In this document: one piece after another, positions 8,901 to 16,033 of the stretch
Numbering within the stretch: position 1 is the stretch's first letter
Layout: each line of letters opens with the position of its first letter
Source of the DNA: Burkholderia glumae LMG 2196 = ATCC 33617
Lineage (GTDB): Bacteria; Pseudomonadota; Gammaproteobacteria; Burkholderiales; Burkholderiaceae
Direction of reading: 5' to 3'
Assembly: GCF_000960995.1 (NCBI RefSeq)
Contig: NZ_CP009433.1
Location: 1 to 64,000 of the forward strand
Length of the DNA: 64,000 nucleotides
Translations under genes and position numbers: made by a program
The notes under the pieces: model-generated
Databases searched by the model: none
What the model saw: only the letters and a program-made list of their open reading frames with translations
Told to the model about the DNA's origin: nothing

Positions 8901-10932
8901 CGTAAGCGACGAGTCGCTGGTCGTGCTCATCGAGGCGTTCGACCATGGCCACCGCCTGGCGCACGCCCGGCAGCGCGGCCAACGCGGCCTCGACGTCGCC
9001 CAGCTCAATCCGGAAGCCGCGCAGCTTCACCTGGTTATCGAGCCGCGCGAGCCAGCGGATCGCACCGCTCGCGCTCGCCCGCACCAGGTCACCGGTGCGA
9101 TACAGCCGAACCGCGCGATCGCCGTCGAACGCCATCTCGACGAATCGGTCCCGCGTCAGCGAATCGCGACCGTGGTAGCCGTCGGCGAGGCCCGCACCGC
9201 CGATATATAGCTCGCCGGCCACACCGGGCGGCACCGGCGCGCCGTGTGCGTCGAGGATGTGCAACTGCACATTGCGCAGCGGCGTGCCGATCGCCACGAA
9301 GCCGTGGTCGCGCACTTCATGCCAGGTGGCCCACACGGTCGCCTCTGTCGGCCCGTAGACATTGCACAGGCGGCCCACCAGCGGACGCAGCGCATGTGCG
9401 AGAGGCTGGTCGAGCGCTTCGCCGCCGCATACGGCGGTCAGGTCGTGTTTGCCACGCCATTGCGAGGCGATCAGCAGCCGCCACGTAGCCGGGGTTGCCT
9501 GCAGCACGCGCACCCGCGCCTCTTCGATCCTGCTCGCCAGCGCCAGCGGGTCCGCCGTTTCGTCGCGGCTGGCAAGCCATACGCGGCCGCCGGCGACCAG
9601 CGGCACGAACAGCTCCGCGAACGCGATGTCGAACATCGGCGTGGTCACGGCCAGCCACGTCTCGTCGGTCTGCAGGCCGCTGCGCTCGAGCATCGCGAGC
9701 AGCAGGTTGACGGCCGCGCGATGGGCGACGCGGACACCCTTGGGCTGTCCCGTCGAACCCGAGGTGTAGATCACGTAGGCGATCGCGGCTGGATCGCCAT
9801 CGCTGAAGTCGGTGCTCGCGTCGTCGCCGGCCGAGCCTTCCAACAAGGCGTCCAGCGTAACCTGCGGGTGCGCGCCGTCGGCCGTCGCTTCCGCGATCAC
9901 GAGCCGGACGTCGGCGTTCTCCAGGATGAAATCGCGGCGCGCTGCCGGGTAGCCGGGGTCCAGCGGGACGTACGCGCAGCCGGCCGTCATCACGCCGAGC
10001 AGCGCGCTGAGCAGATCGACCCGGCGCTCCACGCACACCGCCACGCGCTCGCCCGGCTGGACCCCGCGTGCGCGAAGCGCGCGGGCGACCCGCGCCGCGC
10101 GCTGCAACAGTTCGCGATAACTCAGCCGCTGCGTCGCCGTCTCGACAGCGATCGCATCCGGCGCCCGCTCCGCGGCCTCACGGATCAGCGCGCTGACCGT
10201 CAGATCGGGAATCTCCGCCACCGGGCCGCGCAGCGTGTCACGCCACGCAGCAAGCGCATGCGCCGGCCACAATGGCAGCTCGCCGACCGGCGTGGCCACT
10301 GCATCCGCCAACGCAGTGGCCGCGCCAAGCCAGCTCGTCAGCATGCCCGCGATCGTCGCGGCTTCGTAGCGATCCTCGTCGTAGTCGCACTCGAGCAGGA
10401 GTGCGTCCGCGCGGCGGATCAGCATGAAATTGACCTCGCTGTCGACGAACAGCACATCGGCATCGTCCAGCGCCGCCTCAGTCAGCGCCGCCACGGCGAG
10501 ATCAGCGGGCAAGCCGGTGAACGACGCCGTGACCGAAGCAGGCATTCGTTCGGCGTCATGCGGCGTGCGCTGATCGAGGGCGTCACGGGTCGCACGGAAC
10601 AGCACATCGGCCGAGGCTGCCGGCGCGACGTCGAGCGTCAGGCGCGTTCGCGCCGGCTCGCTCCGCGCATCGGCACACGTGATCAGATCGAGCGGCACGC
10701 TGCGCTGGTCCGCATAGCGGGCCAGCGTCATGCCAAGCGCCGCGAGCCAGAGTGTCGTCTCCGCATAGCCGTCTTGTCGCGCCCGTACGCCGACCGCCTC
10801 TGCCGCCGCCGCCGGCACGGCCATATCGTGTCGCATCCGGCGGTAGCGGGGCGTGACCGGCGCGGGATAGTCCCGCGGCAGGTCGAGCGGGGGGGGCGTG
10901 TGCGTCGAGGGCGTAGTCGTATGTGCGTTCAT
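2917..10932 (-). CDS. Hybrid NRPS-PKS megasynthase: A-PCP-KS-AT-DH-KR-ACP
   Basis: This 2671-residue protein probably activates an amino acid and condenses it with malonate. Domains in order: about 240 residues resembling the C-terminal half of a condensation domain with no HHxxxDG motif; adenylation at about 250-740 (YTSGSTGQPKG near 387, YGPTEA, NGKVDR); PCP (LGGHS, Ser near 775); KS (TACSTS near 1012); AT (GHSLGE near 1456, HAFH, malonyl type); DH at about 1735-2010 (HRLFGAMVVP near 1765); KR (TGGLGGLG near 2275, then SS...QANYAAANAY); ACP (GLDSL near 2584). My reading of the A-domain pocket is D-I-A-Q-V-G-V-V-W-K, which resembles glycine codes, but only tentatively. The KR has LRD where B-type enzymes have LDD. 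The lack of a working C domain makes this the likely loading module. It starts 19 nt after the carbamoyltransferase gene. Confidence 0.95.
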   Translation of the reverse strand: MNAHTTTPSTHTPPPLDLPRDYPAPVTPRYRRMRHDMAVPAAAAEAVGVRARQDGYAETTLWLAALGMTLARYADQRSVPLDLITCADARSEPARTRLTLDVAPAASADVLFRATRDALDQRTPHDAERMPASVTASFTGLPADLAVAALTEAALDDADVLFVDSEVNFMLIRRADALLLECDYDEDRYEAATIAGMLTSWLGAATALADAVATPVGELPLWPAHALAAWRDTLRGPVAEIPDLTVSALIREAAERAPDAIAVETATQRLSYRELLQRAARVARALRARGVQPGERVAVCVERRVDLLSALLGVMTAGCAYVPLDPGYPAARRDFILENADVRLVIAEATADGAHPQVTLDALLEGSAGDDASTDFSDGDPAAIAYVIYTSGSTGQPKGVRVAHRAAVNLLLAMLERSGLQTDETWLAVTTPMFDIAFAELFVPLVAGGRVWLASRDETADPLALASRIEEARVRVLQATPATWRLLIASQWRGKHDLTAVCGGEALDQPLAHALRPLVGRLCNVYGPTEATVWATWHEVRDHGFVAIGTPLRNVQLHILDAHGAPVPPGVAGELYIGGAGLADGYHGRDSLTRDRFVEMAFDGDRAVRLYRTGDLVRASASGAIRWLARLDNQVKLRGFRIELGDVEAALAALPGVRQAVAMVERLDEHDQRLVAYVVHDEGAAADRSAQWREGLRRTLPDYMIPAGFVPIERVPLTDNGKVDRNRLPALTRAASSAPQAAAHGSTLERVQAIWRDVLRTPEVDVDINFFDLGGHSVLLLQMQQKIEQAFGTRVPRIEFFRNPTVAGLAAYLDARGKPAGAVVRPCGRGRGETPVGSASVAVVGIGVRVPGASSVDAFWRNLREGVESRTEFSEAELREAGVSPALLADPNFVRAGFVLDDIDQFDATFFGMSPREAELLDPQQRIFLECAWQALEDAGIDPQKEGDRIGVFAGSDASGYHKSILAPLESDSAPAAAFQIRISNEKDHLPTRVSYRLNLHGPSVNVQTACSTSLVAVHLAAQSLLRGECDGALAGGVCIHVPHRIGYLYQEGMVASPDGHCRAFDRQGAGTVFGSGAGVVVLKRLDDALAAGDRIYAVVKGTAINNDGSGKVGYTAPSVDGQAAAIMEAHAVAGVDPRAIGYVEAHGTATPLGDPIEIAALTQAFRASTEDTGFCAIGSVKTNIGHLDQAAGVAGLIKAVLTVFHGEIPPSLHCTQTNPDIPFDASPFFVNTQLRAWSPEGGVRVAGVSSFGIGGTNAHAILESVPEVVREAASTGRGAQVLTLSARSEEALRALSKRYASFVEQGSADLASICYTANTGRSAFEQRAAWVVRERAELVSRLRGFGEGGEQPALLRGVYRNRRPRVAMLFTGQGSQYGGMGRELYQCEPVFKAALDECASVLEGELEVGLLEVLYGASTALLDRTDYTQPALFALGYALRRTWESWGVTPQVVMGHSLGEYMAAQAAGVLTLEAGLKLVASRGRLMQSRCAGGAMLSVMLDAATLSERLAEQGDGLVIAALNGPLQQVVAGPSERIEALRVRLEREGVRTDRLPGSHAFHSPLVEPMLEAYEAQLKATQLSAPQMPLVSNVSGAVSGEEVAGAGYWLAHTRAPVRFGLGIEALVGHGVDVVLEIGARPTLTALARQTLGPDSEVVSLASLRPGRGEVEQMLESAAALYVRGAVLDWESLHRVERPIKVALPTYPFQRKRYWVDASQHADVSAHRHAASEENGLHTLLGRRLKLPRSAEVRFEAEFRPDWPAYVDHHRLFGAMVVPGASHIAMFLAAAEAVYGEAGCVVDEILFLRPFVMPEAGRRSVQIVMRPAAGQSHAIEMVTLAPQRDPADDAAWTLHVEARSIRGPRALPPAPDASELEGVKARCADYLSGADFYSKVWIPGMDTGNSFRWIDEIWRGDAEALCRTRLPALLEPIDGPFHAGLVESGFQLLNSCWQFATEELLKTDYIYVPFSIDSYRLYGRPTTDRLWVHARIVRQGEGEENGVTADIRVFEDSGRVIAHVRGFEVRRLHRSAVHTLLQGDGTDRLFAPRWQRLDDLVISPLPADDCVLIAGDGAGAGAALAARLRGVGVRCLRIDAASHTSDELTVALADPASEAAWRDTLRAAAARAGQGTLQVVDLRALDLGVGAEVPADALAVQAQLCGGALALVGALTQVDRPVRVNFITRGAQEPGGTLNVERAAQATLIGLARVVAAEHPEWGCRTIDLDPATADPAAALAPLLHAAPDELQLAIRDGAVHAARLGRVKPARRDAPSLESNGSYLITGGLGGLGLRLAQQLAKAGVKRLVLMSRGAPDAAATTAIDALRQLGCTVDLARCDVADPAAMRLAWHETVLSGPFPLKGIFHAAGALRDGVLGGQSWAEFAVPLHAKVAGALNLHALSLDAPLDCFVCFSSISALFGTAGQANYAAANAYLDALVGARRTLGLPATSIQWGPFAEVGMAASLDRAHRDKATARGLQLLAPDELLKHIEAARRADVATVVIGNDDWQRYAQTEPSEGVRKLLADWLPTEAADTARVATHDERDRFDALALPALRDALAIYLQAQIAVMLGRSAEEVAPTRGFLELGLDSLAAVEFRSKVQRDLRLSLPATFAFDYGNVELGADFLFERLKAARAPAADEAVPAAGIGSPEPAAAEAVDDVDAELARLEASLRR
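5793..7169. repeat. 1.38 kb near-identical direct repeat over the AT region, copy 2
   Basis: This is the partner of the repeat at 188-1564, within the 2671-residue NRPS-PKS gene. Both copies keep the reading frame and the same HAFH malonyl motif. Homology begins at the conserved post-AT YPFQRKRYWV segment and ends in the conserved GTNAHA segment after the KS, the usual borders of natural AT exchange. Confidence 0.93.
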
Positions 10933-10951
10933 GGTCGTATCGTCGTGGTCT

Positions 10952-12715
10952 TCACGCCTTCAGCGTTGCCAGATAATTCCCGATTACCAGCGCGTCAAGG
11001 CGTGCTTCCCGAAATGTCTCAACGGCCTCTTCAGCGGTACGCACGATCGGCTGGCCGCGCACGTTGAAGGAGGTATTCAGCAGGATCGGAATGCCCGCCG
11101 CATGCTCGAATGATTCGATAAGCTGATAAAAACGCGGATTGCGCTCGGCGAACACCGTCTGCACACGCGCTGAGCCGTCGAAGTGCGTGACGGCAGGCAA
11201 CGCGTCACGGTGCGCGGCCTTCACGCCGGTCACGTACAGCATGTGCGCGAAGGTCTCCACTTCGCTGCTCCTGACGTCGAAGAACTCCGCTGCACGGTGC
11301 GCCAGCACGGCCGGTGCGAACGGCCGAAAGTCTTCGCGCTTCTTCACCAGCGCGTTGACGCGCGCACGCATCGACGGCGAGCGCGGGTCGGCGAGAATGC
11401 TGCGATTACCGAGCGCGCGCGGGCCGAATTCCATCGCGCCCTGGAACCAGCCGACGATCTGCTCGTGCGCGAGGAGCTCCGCCGTCATGCGCGCCAGCTC
11501 TGCCGTGTCGTCGACGCGGCGCACGTCGAGCCACGGCTTGTCGAGCGCGGCGCAAATCGCACTGTCGTCCTCGTGCGTGCCCCAGAACGGCATGCTCATC
11601 GGCTGCATCACCGCATCCGGGTCGTGCGCGCTCTGCACGTAGAGCGCCGCACCGAGCGCCGTGCCGTCGTCGCCCGCAGCGGGCTGCACGAAGGTGCGCT
11701 TGAACAGACGGCTGCGCAGCACGACGCCGTTCGCGGTGCAGTTGAGCGCGACGCCGCCCGCCATGCAAAGGTGGCGCGCGCCGGTGCTCGCCCTGAACGT
11801 TCGCAGCGTATGCAGCGTCGTGTTCTGCAGCACGGCCTGCAGCGCGGCGGCAAGATCCATGTGGGCCTGGGTGATCGGCTCGTCCGGCAGGCGCGGCTTA
11901 CCGAACAGCTCCTCGATGACTCGTAGCGACGCGCGATAGGTCGCCATCTCGATCGGTGTCTCGTTCAGCTGCAGGATCGGGATCGTGTAGAAGCCGTCGT
12001 CTTGCAGGCGCACCAGCTCGCTCAGCTTCGCGAAGTACGGGCGCGGGTCGCCGTACGGTGCCAGGCCCATCACCTTGTATTCTCCCGAGTTGAAGCGGAA
12101 CCCGAGGTGCAGCGTAAACAGCCCGTACAGCACGCCGAGCGAATGCCGATGCGACACGCTCGCAACCTGGGTGAGGCGTCCGTTGTGGCCGGTCCAGATC
12201 GAGGCGCTCTCGGTCTCGCCCATCCCGTCTGAGACGAACACCAGCGCGTCGTCCATGCCGCTGGGGTAGTAGGCGCTGGCCGCGTGCGCGAGATGATGCG
12301 GCACCTGCACGAGCTTCTCGTCCCATGGCCCATCGCCCCAGTGCTCGTTCAGTACGCTCAGTTGCGCGGCACGCGACTGGACCTGCTCGAACTCCGCGCG
12401 TATATCACCCGTCTGCGGCAGCGATCCGGCGACGGCATCGTAGGCGAAGCCGTGCGCAATGCGATCGATCTGGTCGAGCCGCAGGCCTGCTTGGGCCAAT
12501 ACCGCGGCAATCGCACCCGCCGGAAAGCGCTCGATGCCCTTGTGGCCGGTGAAGCGCTCTTCCGCCGCCGCCCCGACGATGCCGCCCGGGCCGACCAGCG
12601 CCGCGGCGGCGTCCAGCCCTTGCGTGATACGCAGTTCACGGCGCTGGATATCTGGGTAGCGCCGCTCGCGAAACGAAATGGCGCGGTCCAGCCCGCTAAT
12701 CCCAAGGACATGCAT
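10952..12715 (-). CDS. NodU/CmcH/TobZ-family carbamoyltransferase
   Basis: This 587-residue enzyme belongs to the family that transfers a carbamoyl group from carbamoyl phosphate, via carbamoyl-adenylate, to a hydroxyl or amine of a natural product. Visible family signatures are GISG at the N-terminus, AEERFTGHKG, the HHLAHAASAYYPS segment, EYKVMGLAPYGDP, GGVALNCTANG, a PAAGDDGTALGAAL segment, EFGPRALGNRSILADPR and KKREDFRPFAPAVL. Length is normal and no key block is missing. ATG 12715 is preceded by GAGAGG. The gene lies 36 nt after the bioB-like gene and 19 nt before the NRPS-PKS, so it is most likely a tailoring enzyme of this pathway. The acceptor cannot be told from sequence. Confidence 0.93.
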   Translation of the reverse strand: MHVLGISGLDRAISFRERRYPDIQRRELRITQGLDAAAALVGPGGIVGAAAEERFTGHKGIERFPAGAIAAVLAQAGLRLDQIDRIAHGFAYDAVAGSLPQTGDIRAEFEQVQSRAAQLSVLNEHWGDGPWDEKLVQVPHHLAHAASAYYPSGMDDALVFVSDGMGETESASIWTGHNGRLTQVASVSHRHSLGVLYGLFTLHLGFRFNSGEYKVMGLAPYGDPRPYFAKLSELVRLQDDGFYTIPILQLNETPIEMATYRASLRVIEELFGKPRLPDEPITQAHMDLAAALQAVLQNTTLHTLRTFRASTGARHLCMAGGVALNCTANGVVLRSRLFKRTFVQPAAGDDGTALGAALYVQSAHDPDAVMQPMSMPFWGTHEDDSAICAALDKPWLDVRRVDDTAELARMTAELLAHEQIVGWFQGAMEFGPRALGNRSILADPRSPSMRARVNALVKKREDFRPFAPAVLAHRAAEFFDVRSSEVETFAHMLYVTGVKAAHRDALPAVTHFDGSARVQTVFAERNPRFYQLIESFEHAAGIPILLNTSFNVRGQPIVRTAEEAVETFREARLDALVIGNYLATLKA

Positions 12716-12751
12716 GACGGCCTCTCGTGAAGAAATTCGAATTGTGTCGGG

Positions 12752-13762
12752 TCAACGCGCACGCTCGGGCAGCGCACCCAGCCTCGTGATCAGATGCTCA
12801 TCTCGCTCGAGTGTCGGGTTAGGTGTCGTCAGCAGCCGGTCGCCCATGAACACCGAGCCGGCACCGGCCAGGAAGCACAGCGCCTGCAGTTCATCACTCA
12901 TGTGATCCCGGCCCGCCGACAGGCGGACCACCGATTCCGGCATCAGAATCCGGGCGACCGCGATCGTGCGCACGAACTCCAGCCCGTCGACGCCGTCGGC
13001 GTCGGCCAGCGCGGTGCCAGGAACCCGCATCAGCGAATTGATCGGCACCGACTCGGGATGGATCGGCAGGTTCGAGAGGGTCTGCAGCATGCCGATACGG
13101 TCGTCGCGGCTTTCGCCCATGCCGACGATGCCGCCGCAGCACACCTTGAGACCCGCGCCGCGCACATGTTCGAGGGTCTCCAGGCGATCATCGAGCGTGC
13201 GCGTGCTTGCGACCATCGAGTAGTAGGCGGGCCCGGTGTCGATGTTGTGGTTGTAGAAATCCAGGCCGGCATCCGCCAGTCGCTTGGCCTGAGGCTCGGT
13301 CAGCATGCCCAGCGTCACGCAAGTCTCGAGGCCCAGCGCCTTTACCCCCGTGATCATGTCGCACACACGCTCGAGATCCCGCTCGCGCGGACTGCGCCAT
13401 GCTGCGCCCATGCAAAACCGCTGTACGCCAGCCGCCTTTGCAGACGCCGCGGCAGCCAGCACCGCATCGAGATCCATCAGCTTGCTCGCCGGCAGCAGCG
13501 TGTCGGCATGCACCGATTGACTGCAATAGCCACAGTCCTCGGGGCATCCGCCGGTCTTGATCGACAGCAGCTGCGAAATCTGCAACGGACGTCCCCCATG
13601 GAAGCGGCGCTGGATGGTCTGTGCGCTGTACAGAAGATCCGTCAGCGGCAGCGCGAACAGCGCCGCGATCTCTCCGTGTGTCCAATCGTGCCGAACCGCT
13701 TCGTCGGCGCTCCGCCTGGCTGCGCACGCGCGCCCTCCATCCGACGAGATGTCATGACTCAT
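12752..13762 (-). CDS. bioB: Biotin synthase-like radical SAM enzyme
   Basis: This 336-residue protein has the complete BioB signature. It has the radical SAM cluster CPEDCGYCSQS, the [2Fe-2S]-ligand blocks CMGAAWR, ETCVTLGML and KVCCGGIVGMGE, the YNHNIDT substrate motif, VPINSLMRVPGT and RLSAGRDHMSDELQALCFLAGAGSVF (written here as key blocks RLSAGR and MSDELQ). BioB inserts sulfur between C6 and C9 of dethiobiotin. One difference stands out: the usual DTS after YNHNL is DTG here. ATG 13762 (MSHDISS) is chosen because a longer frame would run into the preceding gene. bioA and bioD are absent from the window, and the gene sits in a polyketide operon. It may be a housekeeping-type enzyme recruited to make a thiophane in the product, or a spare biotin gene. 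Confidence 0.93.
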   Translation of the reverse strand: MSHDISSDGGRACAARRSADEAVRHDWTHGEIAALFALPLTDLLYSAQTIQRRFHGGRPLQISQLLSIKTGGCPEDCGYCSQSVHADTLLPASKLMDLDAVLAAAASAKAAGVQRFCMGAAWRSPRERDLERVCDMITGVKALGLETCVTLGMLTEPQAKRLADAGLDFYNHNIDTGPAYYSMVASTRTLDDRLETLEHVRGAGLKVCCGGIVGMGESRDDRIGMLQTLSNLPIHPESVPINSLMRVPGTALADADGVDGLEFVRTIAVARILMPESVVRLSAGRDHMSDELQALCFLAGAGSVFMGDRLLTTPNPTLERDEHLITRLGALPERAR

Positions 13763-13802
13763 GTGAATGATTCCGTTGATTAAGATGAAAATCGGACGGC
13801 AG

Positions 13803-14786
13803 TCAATTCCGCCCGGTGACAAGCACCACTTTTCCGACCACCTTGCGCTGGCGTAGCAGCTCGATTGCGTCCGCGGCCTCCGACAGATCCATGACGCGCG
13901 ACACATAGGGGGAGAGCTTGCCGGCTTCGAACCAGTCGAATAGCGTGGCGAACGCCTTGCGCACCCACTCCGGCCGGCTCGCCCGATAGTGCCCCCAGTA
14001 AAAGCCCATCACGTCGCAGTTCTTGACCAGCAGCAGGTTCGCCGGCACGCGCGGAATCTCACCGCTCGCGAAGCCGATGGCGACCACGCGCGCCTCAGGC
14101 GCGACGACCCGCAGGCTGGCATCGAACGCAGCCCCACCGACCGGGTCATACACGACGTTCACACCCTTCCCACCGGTGAGCGCCTTCACATGCTCGCGAA
14201 AGTCGGCCCGGCCGGCCTCGATCACATGGTGCGCGCCGTTGCGGCTGGCTGCTGCCCGCTTGGCTTCCGAGCTCGCGACCGCGATCACCGTGGCGCCGAG
14301 CGCTCGACCCACTTCGACAGCGGTCAGGCCAGTGCCGCTGCCCGCACCATTCACCAGCAGCGTCTCGCCCTTCTGCAGCTTCGCGCGCCACGTGAGCGCG
14401 CCATACGATGTGCCGTAGGCGATGGCGAAACCTGCACCGGTCGTGAAGTCCATCGACGCCGGCATCCTGAACAGGTTCACGGCGGGCAGCACGACCTCGT
14501 CCGCGAAGCCGCCCCAGGCGAGAATGCCCATCACCCGGTCGCCGACCGACACCGACGTCACGCCGGGCGCTGTCTCGACGACCGTGCCCGCAATTTCGAA
14601 ACCCGGCACGAACGGCAGCGCTGGTTTGGTCTGGTAGCGCCCCTCGACGATCAGCGTGTCCGCGAAATTGATGCCACATGCATGCACGTCGACTCTCGCC
14701 TCGCCCGCCGCGAGCGGCACCGGCATGACGTCCCGCAGTGCCAGCGCCCCGGTGCCGCCGTAGGCTTCACAAACGAACGCTCGCAT
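13803..14786 (-). CDS. NADPH:quinone oxidoreductase / zinc-free MDR-family reductase
   Basis: This is a medium-chain dehydrogenase/reductase of about 327 residues. It has a GroES-like N-terminal half (HACGINFADTLIVEGRY, PGFEIAGTV, GDRVMG) and a Rossmann half (GAGSGTGLTAVEVGRALGATVIAVA, VVYDPVGG). The structural-zinc cysteines of alcohol dehydrogenases are absent, as in the quinone oxidoreductase and acryloyl/crotonyl reductase subfamilies. The C-terminal QRKVVGKVVLV is typical. ATG 14786 follows the stop of the oxidase gene by 2 nt (TGATCATG), implying translational coupling. Trans-acting enoyl reduction or reduction of an enone intermediate is possible, but the substrate is unknown. Confidence 0.88.
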   Translation of the reverse strand: MRAFVCEAYGGTGALALRDVMPVPLAAGEARVDVHACGINFADTLIVEGRYQTKPALPFVPGFEIAGTVVETAPGVTSVSVGDRVMGILAWGGFADEVVLPAVNLFRMPASMDFTTGAGFAIAYGTSYGALTWRAKLQKGETLLVNGAGSGTGLTAVEVGRALGATVIAVASSEAKRAAASRNGAHHVIEAGRADFREHVKALTGGKGVNVVYDPVGGAAFDASLRVVAPEARVVAIGFASGEIPRVPANLLLVKNCDVMGFYWGHYRASRPEWVRKAFATLFDWFEAGKLSPYVSRVMDLSEAADAIELLRQRKVVGKVVLVTGRN

Positions 14787-14788
14787 GA

Positions 14789-15955
14789 TCAAGCCCCGAC
14801 CCGCACGTCGTTGGCGTGGGCGCCTGGACGGCCATCCTGCTCGATGCCGTCCGGGGCGGCTGACAGCATGTTCTCGACCCGCTCCGCAGCCTCGAGCGCG
14901 CAACCCCACGACAACGTCACACCGGCCCCACCGTGCGCGTAGTTGTGCAGGATGTGGGTGCCCGATACCGCTTCGAGACGCACGTTGCCATGGCTGAACG
15001 GCCGCAGCCCGACCCGCACCGGCTCGCCAGGATCGATCTCGGCGTTCGCGAGCGCGGGCATGAATTCGATGCCCCGCCGATACATTCGCCGGATCGGTTC
15101 GTGATTGTCGAATCCGATGTCCGTTCCCCATTCGTCGGCTTCCGCGATCGCACCAAGCACGATTCGGTCCTCGCCACGCGGCACGATGAATACGATCTCG
15201 TCGACACCCGTTACATGATCGTGTGACACGCAGTGCGCCTGATCGAGGCGCGGCATTCTGCTGCCGTCGTTCACGAGACGGATCACGGCACCGCGCAACG
15301 GATACATCGGCTCGCCGCTCAACTCGGCCGCGCCGAGTCCCGCACAGTTGACGATCGCATCGACGCCGAAATCCGCCTTCAGGCGCGCCTCGTTCATCTG
15401 CAGCTCACCTTCGATCCGCTGCTGGATGACCGGGATGTCGTTTGCGATCATCTGATCCATCAGCCAGGCCATGTAGACGTCTGTATCGACCATTGGCGCG
15501 AGATGACAATATGCGTCGACGAGTCCGATGCCCGGATTCACGCCGTTCTCGCGGATCAGGGCCGGGTCGCGCCGGAAACCCGGCACGTGCTGGCGGATCT
15601 CGTTCATCTTCTTGAGATGGAGTGCGTGTTCCTCGATGCGGTTGCGAAAGTAGAAATTGACCGGACGGATATAGACGCCCGTCGCCGGATCGGCCGCGAG
15701 TGCCTCGAACTTGCGGAACGAGGCCATGCACCACTGCTTCGAGCGCTCCAGCGAGATCTCGTCGTGGTGATAACCGCAAACGGCGGGTGGCCATTCCCAC
15801 AAGGCCCCGGCCACCACCGACGTAATGTTCGGTGCGAATTTCTCGCCGACTACCGTCACATGGATGCCGCGCTCGTGCAGGCACAGCGCCGTCGTCTGGC
15901 CGGCCACGCCGGCGCCTATGACTAGCGCACGCCCCTTCTCCCCAACTTCCCTCAT
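14789..15955 (-). CDS. D-amino-acid oxidase-family FAD enzyme
   Basis: This protein of about 388 residues has an N-terminal dinucleotide-binding fold (VIGAGVAGQTTALCL) and late motifs that match D-amino-acid/D-aspartate oxidases: the substrate arginine region LRPFSHGNVRLE and the FAD-binding NYAHGGAGVTLSWG. Such enzymes oxidise an amine to an imine using O2. The start at 15955 (MREVGEK) is preferred because GGAG lies five bases upstream; an ATG at 15982 is an alternative. It is the second gene of the operon, coupled to the next reductase. Acting on an aminated pathway intermediate is plausible inference. A GXGXXG is seen as GAGVAG. Confidence 0.88.
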   Translation of the reverse strand: MREVGEKGRALVIGAGVAGQTTALCLHERGIHVTVVGEKFAPNITSVVAGALWEWPPAVCGYHHDEISLERSKQWCMASFRKFEALAADPATGVYIRPVNFYFRNRIEEHALHLKKMNEIRQHVPGFRRDPALIRENGVNPGIGLVDAYCHLAPMVDTDVYMAWLMDQMIANDIPVIQQRIEGELQMNEARLKADFGVDAIVNCAGLGAAELSGEPMYPLRGAVIRLVNDGSRMPRLDQAHCVSHDHVTGVDEIVFIVPRGEDRIVLGAIAEADEWGTDIGFDNHEPIRRMYRRGIEFMPALANAEIDPGEPVRVGLRPFSHGNVRLEAVSGTHILHNYAHGGAGVTLSWGCALEAAERVENMLSAAPDGIEQDGRPGAHANDVRVGA

Positions 15956-16033
15956 GTCTTCTCCATGAATCGATCGCATCACGCGACGTCGCGGCAGCTG
16001 ACAGGAAGCAGCTGTGACGGCCCGCCGCCCGGA

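Noticed and set aside
6562..9210. 882-codon open frame on the plus strand antisense to the NRPS-PKS
   Set aside because: Arg/Gln/His-rich translation without domains; it mirrors the high-GC third-position pattern of the real minus-strand gene.
9244..11067. 607-codon plus-strand frame
   Set aside because: Antisense shadow of the adenylation region; no motif and it crosses a gene boundary.
12794..13783. 329-codon plus-strand frame opposite bioB
   Set aside because: Shadow frame; the minus strand encodes an intact BioB with cluster cysteines.
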